A stretch of DNA of 6,393 nucleotides, from positions 1 to 6,393 of the forward strand of contig JAPOON010000521.1 in assembly GCA_026713405.1 (NCBI GenBank). The letters run 5' to 3'. The position numbers and the translations under genes were made by a program. The first letter of the stretch is position 1; each line of letters opens with the position of its first letter. This DNA is from Gammaproteobacteria bacterium. Its GTDB lineage: Bacteria > Pseudomonadota > Gammaproteobacteria > Pseudomonadales > Azotimanducaceae_A. The notes under the pieces are model-generated. The model was given only the letters and a program-made list of their open reading frames with translations. It did no database searches and had not been told where the DNA came from. This document shows, one piece after another, positions 1-5,881 of the stretch.

Positions 1-1
1 C

Positions 2-214
2 ATTTACCGGCCGTCGCCGGCATTCCGCGTGCAGGTGCAGGTGGACGGCCTCTCCTACGTGCGCGAGTTTTCCGTCAATGACCTCGGCGTCGAGAAGGCC
101 TGGCGCGCTGCCGCCAGGTTCCTCTCCGAATGCCGAGGCTACAAGCGCACGCCGAGAGCCTGGACGGCACGAATCCCCAGAGTCCCCAAACGCCGCCCGA
201 AACGTCGCCGCTGA
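2..214 (+). CDS. 3' end of a small basic protein, possible AP2-like DNA-binding domain (5' partial)
   Basis: An open frame enters from the left edge and ends at the TGA at 212-214, giving at least 70 residues. The true start is probably upstream; the in-frame GTG at 29 could serve but has no clear ribosome binding site. The visible part has an alternating beta-like stretch (FRVQVQVDGLSYVREFSV), then G-V-E-K-A-W-R-A-A-A-R, then an arginine-rich tail ending KRRPKRRR. The pattern of a short sheet, F-S-V, a G-x-E-x-A segment and an alanine-rich helix resembles the bacterial AP2/ERF-type DNA-binding domain, and the basic tail suits nucleic-acid binding. This is pattern resemblance only, with no catalytic motif to anchor it. 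The gene converges on pyrB across 67 bases and has no obvious link to the T2SS. Confidence 0.45.
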   Translation: MYRPSPAFRVQVQVDGLSYVREFSVNDLGVEKAWRAAARFLSECRGYKRTPRAWTARIPRVPKRRPKRRR

Positions 215-221
215 TTCCCTT

Positions 222-254
222 CAGCATATTTCGCCGTGGCACGTCGGGATGCTG
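222..254. terminator. weak inverted repeat in the convergent gap, possible terminator
   Basis: CAGCAT (222-227) and ATGCTG (249-254) are perfect inverted copies separated by 21 bases. A further CCG/CGG pair (234-236 and 245-247) could extend the stem with bulges. On the + strand it is followed by a moderately T-rich stretch (GTTGTTTCGTT), so it could end transcription of the left-edge gene. On the pyrB side it is followed by no T-run. Its position between two converging genes fits a terminator, but the stem is imperfect and the call is tentative. Confidence 0.22.
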
Positions 255-281
255 GCGGTTGTTTCGTTAAAGCCCGTCTCC

Positions 282-1307
282 TCAACCGGAACCCGGCGTC
301 CGTTTCGCGGTGAACCAGGTGACGGGCTGCGAGTGATCGTGCACGTCGCCGGCGACATCGAGTACCAGCGCGAACAGGGCCATCCGGACGATCACGCCGT
401 TGTCCGTCTGCCGGAATATCGCGAGGTTCGGATTTTCGTCCAGGTCCGCGTCGAGTTCCTGGGCAGCACTGCGCGAATCCCGGGGCAGGGGGTGCATGAT
501 CACCGTGTTGGGCTCGCAGTTCTGCGTATAGACCGCCTGGTTCAGCCGGAACAGGCCCCGGTAGCGGTCCGCCTCGTCCTGGTTCGGGAACCGCTCTTCC
601 TGGGTTCGGGTGACGTAGAGAATGTCGACATTGTGGATGCCGGACTCGAGCTGGTGGAAAGACATCACGCGGTGCCCCCTGGCGGCCAGTTCGTCGGCAA
701 TGCCCGGCGGAATCTCCAGCTCGGGCGGCGAAACGAGGTGGTAGGCAATGTCGTCGTAGTGCCCGAGCAGCTTGCACAGCGAGTGCACGGCCCGCCCGTA
801 TCTAAGGTCGCCGATCAGGGCGATGCGCAAACCGTCGATGCCCTTCCCGTGTCCGGCCATTTCCTGCTTGATCGTGTAGAGGTCGAGCAGCGCCTGGCTG
901 GGGTGTTCATTGGGGCCGTCGCCGGCGTTTAGTACCGGCACGCGGCTCGCCTGGGCGAACTCCGCAACCGAGCCCGCCTCTGGATGGCGCATGACGATCA
1001 CATCGCTGTAGCCGGAGAGCACCCGGGCCGTATCGTGCAACGACTCGCCCTTGGCGAGCGATGACGCCTTGACCTCCGTTGTTTCCCGAACTTCCCCGCC
1101 GAGCAGGTTGAACGCGGAGCCGAAGGAGATGCGCGTCCGCGTCGACGGCTCGAAGAACATGTTCGACAGGATGGCGCCCTGCAGCACCCGGGTGACGCGC
1201 GAACGCGTGGCGTATGGCCGCAGATCGTCGGCTACCGCGAATATCCGTTCGATGTCGCCACGATCGAACTGATCCACGGACAGGATGTGTGCACCGACGA
1301 ACTGCAA
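282..1307 (-). CDS. pyrB: aspartate carbamoyltransferase, catalytic chain (long form)
   Basis: Cytoplasmic enzyme joining carbamoyl phosphate and L-aspartate to give N-carbamoyl-L-aspartate, the committed step of pyrimidine synthesis. With the start chosen here it is 341 aa, against about 310 for the E. coli catalytic chain. All active-site landmarks are present: the carbamoyl-phosphate loop S55-T-R-T58 in FFEPSTRTR, the mobile loop with K86 (SSLAKGES), R107-H108, H135-P-S-Q138 in NEHPSQALLD, R172 in GDLRYGRAVHSL, R234-T-Q236 in RTQEERF, and H272-PLPR in the aspartate domain. A tail of about 30 residues after the usual C-terminus (QPVTWFTAKRT) and the whole layout match the longer PyrB I recall from Shewanella and Vibrio. 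No pyrI or pyrC lies beside it. The frame is open further upstream to 1358, but homology begins at about QFVGAHILSV, so the TTG at 1307 with its strong ribosome binding site is preferred. It is divergent from gspE and likely has its own promoter. Confidence 0.96.
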   Translation of the reverse strand: MQFVGAHILSVDQFDRGDIERIFAVADDLRPYATRSRVTRVLQGAILSNMFFEPSTRTRISFGSAFNLLGGEVRETTEVKASSLAKGESLHDTARVLSGYSDVIVMRHPEAGSVAEFAQASRVPVLNAGDGPNEHPSQALLDLYTIKQEMAGHGKGIDGLRIALIGDLRYGRAVHSLCKLLGHYDDIAYHLVSPPELEIPPGIADELAARGHRVMSFHQLESGIHNVDILYVTRTQEERFPNQDEADRYRGLFRLNQAVYTQNCEPNTVIMHPLPRDSRSAAQELDADLDENPNLAIFRQTDNGVIVRMALFALVLDVAGDVHDHSQPVTWFTAKRTPGSG

Positions 1308-1311
1308 GTGG

Positions 1312-1317
1312 ACCTCC
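1312..1317 (-). promoter_or_regulatory. ribosome binding site that fixes the pyrB TTG start
   Basis: Read on the minus strand, GGAGGT lies 4 bases before the TTG at 1307-1305 (5 bases counting from GGAGG). It is a near-perfect Shine-Dalgarno at working distance, just before the point where PyrB homology begins. The next in-frame ATG upstream (1358) would add 17 residues without family resemblance. Confidence 0.75.
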
Positions 1318-1337
1318 GGGACGCAACGGCGACGGGA

Positions 1338-1366
1338 AGGATACGCCAACCCCGGCACGCTGTCCC
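1338..1366 (-). promoter_or_regulatory. candidate sigma-70 promoter for pyrB
   Basis: On the minus strand GGGACA (1366-1361) and TATCCT (1343-1338) are separated by exactly 17 bases; each matches the -35 or -10 consensus at 4 of 6 positions. Transcription would start near 1331, leaving a leader of about 25 bases that contains the GGAGGT site. Such a short leader leaves little room for a translated attenuator of the E. coli pyrBI type. This is a consensus match only. Confidence 0.33.
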
Positions 1367-1412
1367 ACCGGGGAACCGGCCCGGCGGCAATCCAGGATTC
1401 AGGCGATTAGCG

Positions 1413-1418
1413 TATGAT
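1413..1418 (+). promoter_or_regulatory. candidate -10 element for the gsp operon
   Basis: TATGAT matches the -10 consensus at 5 of 6 positions and lies 62 bases before the gspE start, in the only gap that can hold the operon promoter. I find no good -35 hexamer at 16-18 bases upstream (the best is TCCAGG at 1391-1396), so this promoter may be activator-dependent or the match may be chance. Confidence 0.22.
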
Positions 1419-1480
1419 TGCCGGGACGGAACTTTTGGCCGATTCCGGCGTTCCAATATGCGGGTTCAGACGATTCTTCG

Positions 1481-3001
1481 ATGAGCGATCTCGCCCAGGA
1501 CCAGTTCGAGGAAAACGCAGGCGCGGCGCCGGTCGAGGCGGCCAGCCTGCCGTTCGCCTTCGCCAGGCGTTTCGGCGCCGTGATCACCGATGCCGACCTG
1601 GGCCCGGACCGGGTGGAACTGGTCAGCAAGGGACAGCCCCGGCTTACCACCCTGGCGGAAGTGAAGCGGCACACGCGGCAGAAACTGTTGCTGCGCATTG
1701 TCGGTGAGGAAGAGTTCGAGCAGGTGCTGACGTCGGCCTACGCTCGCGATGCATCCGGCGCACGCCAGATGGTCGAGGACCTGGGCGACGAGATGGACCT
1801 GGCCACGCTGGCGGACTCCGTTCCGGAGACCGAAGACCTTCTCGAACAGAGCGACGATGCGCCCATCATCCGCCTGATCAACGCGCTGTTGACGGAAGCG
1901 ATCCGGGAGAACGCCTCCGACATCCACATCGAAACCTTCGAGAAGAAACTGGTCGTGCGTTTTCGCGTCGATGGCGTGATGCGGGAAGTCGTCCAGCCCA
2001 AGCGGGAGCTGGCGCCGCTGCTGGTCTCCCGCATCAAGGTCATGGGCAGGCTGGACATCGCCGAAAAGCGCATTCCCCAGGACGGCCGCATCGGCCTCAG
2101 AATCGGCGGGCGCGAGGTGGACGTCAGGGTATCTACCATGCCGGCGAGCAATGGCGAACGCGTGGTGCTGCGGCTGCTCGACAAGCAGGCCGGGCGGCTC
2201 ACCCTGCCCAATCTGGGCATGTCCGGAACAGACCTGACGCGCATCCGCGATGTCGTGCACCGGCCGCATGGCATCTTCCTGGTGACCGGCCCCACCGGTT
2301 CCGGCAAGACGACGACCCTGTATGCCTCGCTGTCCGAACTCTCGACACGCACCATCAATATCCTGACGGTGGAAGATCCCATCGAGTACAACCTGGCGGG
2401 CATCGGCCAGACCCAGGTCAACACCAAGGCCGACATGACCTTCGCGCGGGGCTTGCGGGCCATCCTCCGCCAGGACCCGGACGTGGTGATGGTCGGCGAA
2501 ATCCGAGACCTGGAAACCGCCGAGATCGCGGTGCAGGCCAGCCTGACCGGCCACCTGGTCATGTCCACCCTGCACACCAACACCGCGGTCGGGGCGGTGA
2601 CGAGGCTCATGGACATGGGCGTCGAGCCCTTCCTGCTGTCTTCGAGCCTGGTAGGTTGCCTGGCACAACGGCTGGTGCGCGTACTCTGCCCCGATTGCCG
2701 CCGCCAGCGACCCGCCACCCACAGCGAACTCGAGTTCCTCGGCGAAGATTCCGCCATCGTCTTCGAAGCCCCGGGATGCGACCTCTGCGGCCAGTCCGGC
2801 TACCGCGGCAGAACCGGCATCTACGAACTGGTCGTCATTGACGAGGCGATGCGCCAACTGATCCACGACAGGACATCGGAACAGCAACTGGTGCGGCACG
2901 CCCGCCTGACCTGCCCGAACATTCGCGAAGACGGCAAAAGCAAGATCCTCGCCGGCGTCACCTCGGTTCAGGAAGTGCTGAGGGTCACGCTTGAGGAATA
3001 A
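1481..3001 (+). CDS. gspE: type II secretion system ATPase GspE
   Basis: Hexameric secretion ATPase at the cytoplasmic face of the inner membrane; it normally docks on GspL and powers pseudopilus assembly. At 506 aa it is close to the usual 490-570. The first ~120 residues form the variable N-terminal domain, followed by the conserved N2 domain (about 125-235, with APIIRLINALLTEAI and ASDIHIE). Then come Walker A GPTGSGKTT (270-278), the Asp box LTVEDPIEY (295-303), Walker B around DPDVVMVGEIRD (332-343) and the His box GHLVMSTLHTN (357-367). A four-cysteine zinc site, C403-x2-C406 and C433-x2-C436, is typical of GspE and related ATPases; RGRTGIYEL (442-450) and REDG...GVTSVQEVLRVT close the C-terminal domain. 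No key residue is missing. The ATG at 1481 was chosen for length; its upstream sequence has only a weak ribosome binding site. An in-frame TTG at 1418 would add 21 unconvincing residues. First gene of the operon. Confidence 0.97.
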   Translation: MSDLAQDQFEENAGAAPVEAASLPFAFARRFGAVITDADLGPDRVELVSKGQPRLTTLAEVKRHTRQKLLLRIVGEEEFEQVLTSAYARDASGARQMVEDLGDEMDLATLADSVPETEDLLEQSDDAPIIRLINALLTEAIRENASDIHIETFEKKLVVRFRVDGVMREVVQPKRELAPLLVSRIKVMGRLDIAEKRIPQDGRIGLRIGGREVDVRVSTMPASNGERVVLRLLDKQAGRLTLPNLGMSGTDLTRIRDVVHRPHGIFLVTGPTGSGKTTTLYASLSELSTRTINILTVEDPIEYNLAGIGQTQVNTKADMTFARGLRAILRQDPDVVMVGEIRDLETAEIAVQASLTGHLVMSTLHTNTAVGAVTRLMDMGVEPFLLSSSLVGCLAQRLVRVLCPDCRRQRPATHSELEFLGEDSAIVFEAPGCDLCGQSGYRGRTGIYELVVIDEAMRQLIHDRTSEQQLVRHARLTCPNIREDGKSKILAGVTSVQEVLRVTLEE

Positions 3002-3052
3002 GGCGCAGAACCGGTGGCCGCGCCGGGGTGGTCCCATCCTGCCGTCAGGCTG

Positions 3053-4270
3053 ATGGCCGCTTTCGAATACACGGCCCTCGACGCCCGCGGCAAGCGGTTG
3101 AAGGGCGTACTGGAAGCCGACAACGTACGCCAGATCCGCCAACTGCTCCGCGACCAGGGGCTGTTCCCCCTCGGCGTCGACATGGCCGCCCAATCCGGCC
3201 CCTTGTCGGGCCGGCAGTCGCTCTTCTCGTTCAAGCGGGGCCTGAGCGGTCTCGACCGGGTTCTCGTCACCCGGCAGCTGGCAACGCTGATCGGGGCCGG
3301 CCTGCCCATCGAAGAGGCGTTGAACGCCGTGGCCCGCCAGTCCGAGAAGCAGCACGTTATCGCCCTGATCATGGGCGTGCGCAGCCGCGTCCTGGAGGGA
3401 CGCTCACTGGCATCGAGCCTCGGTGAGTTCCCTTCCAGCTTCAACGCGCTCTACTGTTCGTCCGTGGCCGCCGGAGAACAATCCGGCTACCTCGACCGGG
3501 TACTCGACAATCTGGCCGGCTACATCGAGCGCCAGTTCGAATCGCGCCGCGATGTCGAGATGGCCCTGATGTACCCGATCATCCTGTTCGCGCTGGCGGT
3601 GCTCATCGTGGGTGCCCTGATGGTCTACGTCGTGCCCGACATGGTGCGGGTTCTTGAGAACATGGGCCGGGAATTGCCAGGGATCACGCGCTTCCTGATC
3701 GGCGCCTCGGAATTCGCCCAGGCCTGGTGGTGGATCCTCCTGGCCGGGGCAGCCGCTGCCGTGCTCGGCGTCCGCTGGCTGCTGCGCCAGGAAGCCGCGC
3801 GGCTCGCCTGGGACCGCCAGAAACTGCATCTGCCCCTGGTCAGACGAATAACCCGCAGCAGCAATGCCGCGCGTTACGCCAATACCCTCAGCATCCTGAA
3901 CGGTAGCGGCGTTCCGCTGGTGGATGCCATGCGCATCGCCAGCGAAGTCGTCTCCAACGCCTGGCTGCGGCGGCTGCTTGCGGATGCCACCCGACGGGTC
4001 AGCGAGGGCGCCAGCCTGCGCATGGGGCTTGAAGGCGTGGGCTATTTCCCCCCCATGCTGCTGCACATGGTGGCGAGCGGCGAGTCGTCCGGCGAACTCG
4101 ATACCATGCTGGACCGCGTGGCCCTTTATCAACAGGCTGAAGTAGAGCGCATCGTCACCACCCTGGTGGCGCTGCTGCAGCCGCTGATGTTGCTATTGAT
4201 GGGCGGCCTGGTGATGTTTATCGTCATGGCCGTACTGCTGCCCATTCTCAACATGAATCAACTCCTGTAG
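3053..4270 (+). CDS. gspF: type II secretion system inner-membrane platform protein GspF
   Basis: Polytopic inner-membrane protein at the core of the assembly platform, thought to couple GspE motion to pseudopilin insertion. At 405 aa it has the usual length. It opens with the GspF hallmark MAAFEYTALDARGKRLKGVLEA and has two repeated GspF domains (about 70-195 and 273-397). Each carries the family signature: GEQSGYLDRVLDNLAGY (141-157) and GESSGELDTMLDRVALY (343-359). Membrane segments are at about 173-195, 224-243 and 371-397, giving the three-helix topology of the family. The ATG at 3053 is chosen because homology starts there; its AGG at 3047-3049 is very close (3 bases). An in-frame GTG at 3014, behind a TAAGG that overlaps the gspE stop, would add 13 residues (MAAPGWSHPAVRL) not typical of the family. 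The gap from gspE is 51 bases. Confidence 0.96.
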   Translation: MAAFEYTALDARGKRLKGVLEADNVRQIRQLLRDQGLFPLGVDMAAQSGPLSGRQSLFSFKRGLSGLDRVLVTRQLATLIGAGLPIEEALNAVARQSEKQHVIALIMGVRSRVLEGRSLASSLGEFPSSFNALYCSSVAAGEQSGYLDRVLDNLAGYIERQFESRRDVEMALMYPIILFALAVLIVGALMVYVVPDMVRVLENMGRELPGITRFLIGASEFAQAWWWILLAGAAAAVLGVRWLLRQEAARLAWDRQKLHLPLVRRITRSSNAARYANTLSILNGSGVPLVDAMRIASEVVSNAWLRRLLADATRRVSEGASLRMGLEGVGYFPPMLLHMVASGESSGELDTMLDRVALYQQAEVERIVTTLVALLQPLMLLLMGGLVMFIVMAVLLPILNMNQLL

Positions 4271-4291
4271 TACCTGCTTGCCGTCAATGGA

Positions 4292-4297
4292 AAGGAA
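4292..4297 (+). promoter_or_regulatory. ribosome binding site that fixes the gspG start
   Basis: AAGGAA lies 7 bases before the ATG at 4305. Two other in-frame starts (TTG 4278, ATG 4287) lie upstream or just before it but have no such site at proper distance. A good site suits the major pseudopilin, which is needed in many more copies than its neighbours. Confidence 0.65.
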
Positions 4298-4304
4298 AGT
4301 CGCG

Positions 4305-4754
4305 ATGAGGAATGCCAATATCGGAAAAAAAGTGTCTCGGGAAAGGGCAGGGGGCTTCACGTTGATCGAGATCCTGGTGGTGGTGGTCATCATCGGCATT
4401 CTGGGTGCGGTCATCGTTCCAAACCTGCTGTCGCGCCCTGACCAGGCGCGCATCACCGCCGCCCAGACCGACCTGCGCCAACTCGCCAACGCGCTGGACA
4501 TCTACCGCCTGGACAATTTCCACTATCCGTCGACGGAGCAGGGGCTCGATGCGCTGGTCGAGCGGCCCGCGGGCTTTCCGGAACCCAGGAACTGGAATCC
4601 CGACGGATACATCAAGACGTTGCCGTCGGACCCCTGGGGCTCGCCGTACATCTACGAGCGGCGCAGCACCGACTTCACGCTCTTCTCCCTGGGCGCCGAC
4701 GGCGTCGAAGGCGGGGAGGGATCGAATGCGGATGTCCACCTGGAAGGAAGCTAG
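4305..4754 (+). CDS. gspG: type II secretion system major pseudopilin GspG
   Basis: Main subunit of the periplasmic pseudopilus that pushes substrates through the secretin. 149 aa. The basic leader MRNANIGKKVSRERAGG ends at G17, with prepilin peptidase cleavage before F18; FTLIE puts the conserved Glu at mature position 5 (E22). The hydrophobic helix runs to about residue 40 (ILVVVVIIGILGAVIVPNLL), followed by the family stretches YPSTEQGLDAL (74-84), GYIKTLPSDPWGSPY (101-115) and the C-terminal loop SLGADGVEGGEGSNAD (128-143). That loop, with D132 and D143, corresponds to the calcium-binding region of known GspG structures. The length and the absence of a cysteine pair or extra domain set it apart from type IV pilins. 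It lies 34 bases after gspF and is followed by an unusually long gap with a GC hairpin, which could favour its expression over gspH-J. Confidence 0.97.
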   Translation: MRNANIGKKVSRERAGGFTLIEILVVVVIIGILGAVIVPNLLSRPDQARITAAQTDLRQLANALDIYRLDNFHYPSTEQGLDALVERPAGFPEPRNWNPDGYIKTLPSDPWGSPYIYERRSTDFTLFSLGADGVEGGEGSNADVHLEGS

Positions 4755-4763
4755 GAGTATCCA

Positions 4764-4790
4764 CCCCGGCGTGCCGGGGCGCTGACGCCC
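4764..4790 (+). repeat. GC-rich hairpin with an overlapping alternative stem after gspG
   Basis: CCCCGGC (4764-4770) and GCCGGGG (4773-4779) pair perfectly around GT, in practice a six-pair stem with a CGTG loop. The 3' arm overlaps a second possible stem, GGGCG (4777-4781) with CGCCC (4786-4790) around CTGA, so the two cannot both form. It starts 9 bases after the gspG stop. No T-run follows, so it is not a classical Rho-independent terminator. Hairpins in such places can block 3' exonucleases and keep the upstream message stable, which would fit the high need for GspG; this role is inferred. Confidence 0.5.
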
Positions 4791-4903
4791 AAGGAACAGC
4801 CTTGAATCCAGCCATGAGAGCCGGCGTGCGGTGCGGGCCTCCAGCACCTTTAAAGCACTTCAGCGCGCCCGGAATCCACCGACAGTCTGGTCGCTTGGCG
4901 TGC

Positions 4904-4909
4904 AGGAGG
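4904..4909 (+). promoter_or_regulatory. strong Shine-Dalgarno-like AGGAGG, out of frame with gspH
   Basis: AGGAGG lies 10 bases before an ATG at 4920, the best ribosome binding site in this junction. ATGs at 4920, 4947 and 4968 share one reading frame, which gives a basic, leader-like peptide (MPARRRENPMSEERC then SMQARRTNAATQ). It is shifted by one base from the frame encoding the gspH FTLLE core and stops at about 5054. It may be chance, an upstream peptide, or the real gspH start with one base missing. Confidence 0.35.
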
Positions 4910-4951
4910 ACCGTACCGCATGCCGGCTCGGCGTCGGGAAAACCCCATGTC

Positions 4952-4967
4952 GGAAGAACGTTGTTCC
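4952..4967. repeat. near-perfect 16-base palindrome at the gspH start
   Basis: GGAAGAACGTTGTTCC reads the same on both strands except at one symmetric pair (positions 5 and 12, G opposite G), so 14 of 16 bases are in register. It covers the possible gspH ribosome binding site and the TTG at 4961. The symmetry would suit a dimeric regulator or an RNA hairpin hiding the start site, but no matching regulator is identifiable here and chance is possible. Confidence 0.35.
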
Positions 4968-5497
4968 ATGCAAGCCCGCAGAACGAACGCCGCAACGCAA
5001 GCGGCTTCACGCTGCTTGAGCTGCTGGTGGTCATGGTCATTTTCCTGGTGCTGACCGGAACCGTCGTGCTCGGCTTCACGGGAGCCGACGAAGAACAGGA
5101 ACTGCGGGGCATGGCGGAGCGCATCGGCGCGCGCATCGAACTGGCACGTCAGTATTCCCTGCAGAGAAACCGGGAGTGGGGGGTATTCGTCGAGTCCGGC
5201 AGCTACCGCTTTGCCGAGCTGGACACGGCACAGGGGCAGTGGGTGGACCAGTCGTACCGGCCGTTCGTCGCCGACGATCTTACCCCGCGCATCGCCTTTC
5301 GCGTGCAGATCGAAGGCTTCGACCGCGAGCAGTTCGGCGTCGACGACGAGGATTTGCCGAACATCATCCTGTTCTCCAGCGGCGAGGTGACGCCGTTCAA
5401 GTGGTATCTGGACCCCGCCTGGGATGCGCCGCCCTGGGTAGTCTCCAGCGACGGGCTGGCGGAGGCCCGCATCGATCGCGACGGAAGGCGCCGCTGA
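4961..5497 (+). CDS. gspH: type II secretion system minor pseudopilin GspH (start uncertain)
   Basis: Minor pseudopilin that joins GspI, GspJ and GspK at the pseudopilus tip. With the TTG at 4961 it is 178 aa: leader MFHASPQNERRNASG, cleavage after G15, then FTLLE with Glu at mature position 5 (E20), and a hydrophobic helix to about residue 39. The globular part shows the GspH pattern RIELARQYSLQRNREWGVFVESGSYRF (start about 59) and, near the C-terminus, IILFSSGEVTPF (135-146). The TTG gives a leader of normal length and has GGAAG 4 bases upstream. The frame is open to TTG 4802, which would make 231 aa with an implausible 68-residue leader. No ATG lies in frame near the core; the nearby ATGs (4920, 4947, 4968) are one base out of register, so a small sequence error or a real frameshift in the leader cannot be excluded. 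The identity is secure; the first ~15 residues are not. Confidence 0.88.
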   Translation: MFHASPQNERRNASGFTLLELLVVMVIFLVLTGTVVLGFTGADEEQELRGMAERIGARIELARQYSLQRNREWGVFVESGSYRFAELDTAQGQWVDQSYRPFVADDLTPRIAFRVQIEGFDREQFGVDDEDLPNIILFSSGEVTPFKWYLDPAWDAPPWVVSSDGLAEARIDRDGRRR

Positions 5498-5500
5498 GTC

Positions 5501-5881
5501 ATGAGGGGCAGGGGGTTCACGCTGCTCGAGATGCTGGTCGCCCTGACCGTCATCGCCGTTGTGGGGCTCGCCGTGTCCTCGGCCATCGGCAACGTGGTAA
5601 GCCAGACCTACACGCTCGAACAGCGCCTCGTCGCCCATTGGGTCGCCGAAAACCACCTCGCCCGCGTCCGCCTCGCCCGCATCGGTGACACCGAAGCCCT
5701 GCCGACAGGCCGGGAGACGGAGAGGGTGCGCATGTCCGGGCGCACCTGGCGCATCCAACGCGAGATCAGGGAAACAACCCACCCCTGGCTGCGACGGGTC
5801 GAGATCGAAGTCTTCGAAGTGGCCGACGGCGACGACATCGGCCCGCTGGACACCCTGGTCGGATTCGTGGGCCGATACTGA
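5501..5881 (+). CDS. gspI: type II secretion system minor pseudopilin GspI
   Basis: Minor pseudopilin of the tip complex; in studied systems GspI is the hub that contacts GspJ and GspK and starts pseudopilus assembly. 126 aa, the usual size. The very short leader MRGRG ends at G5, followed by FTLLE (E10 is mature position 5) and a hydrophobic helix to about residue 30. The family stretch AHWVAENHLARVRL (45-58) is clear, as is the GRTWRIQREI beta segment. The ATG is 3 bases after the gspH stop. A GGAAGG at 5483-5488 is rather far (12 bases), so translation is probably coupled to gspH. Confidence 0.95.
   Translation: MRGRGFTLLEMLVALTVIAVVGLAVSSAIGNVVSQTYTLEQRLVAHWVAENHLARVRLARIGDTEALPTGRETERVRMSGRTWRIQREIRETTHPWLRRVEIEVFEVADGDDIGPLDTLVGFVGRY

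Larger units (their letters stand above)
4755..4960. other. 206-base gspG-gspH gap, no convincing gene
   Basis: Every other junction in this operon is 51 bases or less (three bases between gspH and gspI, an overlap between gspI and gspJ). The gap holds a strong hairpin at 4764-4779, a second stem at 4830-4848 (GGTGC/GCACC, 9-base loop), and a CTTTAAAG palindrome just after it (4848-4855). It also has an AGGAGG at 4904-4909. The gspH frame stays open back to a TTG at 4802, which has AAGGA 6 bases ahead of it, but the 53 extra residues (many R, P, C, H) do not look like a prepilin leader. It could be a mobile repeat, a processing or stability region, or a leader with regulatory function; the sequence does not decide. 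Confidence 0.5.

Noticed and set aside
78..932. Open frame on the plus strand overlapping the left-edge gene and the 3' half of pyrB
   Set aside because: Antisense shadow of pyrB, whose active-site motifs are all intact on the minus strand.
1414..1707. Open frame starting at ATG 1414 and overlapping the gspE 5' end
   Set aside because: Out of frame with gspE, with no domain and no ribosome binding site.
3014..3052. GTG at 3014 as the gspF start
   Set aside because: It would add 13 residues not seen in the family, while MAAFEYTALDARG at 3053 is the typical GspF N-terminus.
1466..3355. Long open frame on the minus strand (about 629 codons) opposite gspE and gspF
   Set aside because: It lies entirely antisense to two clearly identified genes; its composition (many H, D, Q, G repeats without domains) is what GC-rich codon bias produces on the opposite strand.
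4802..4960. 53-residue N-terminal extension of GspH from TTG 4802 (or ATG 4814)
   Set aside because: Although AAGGA precedes 4802, a 68-residue leader before the cleavage site is far beyond usual prepilin leaders and its composition looks non-coding.
4850..5782. Minus-strand open frame (about 310 codons) under gspH and gspI
   Set aside because: Antisense to two pseudopilin genes with intact prepilin signals; no recognisable domain. Only its end in the gspG-gspH gap is kept as an oddity.
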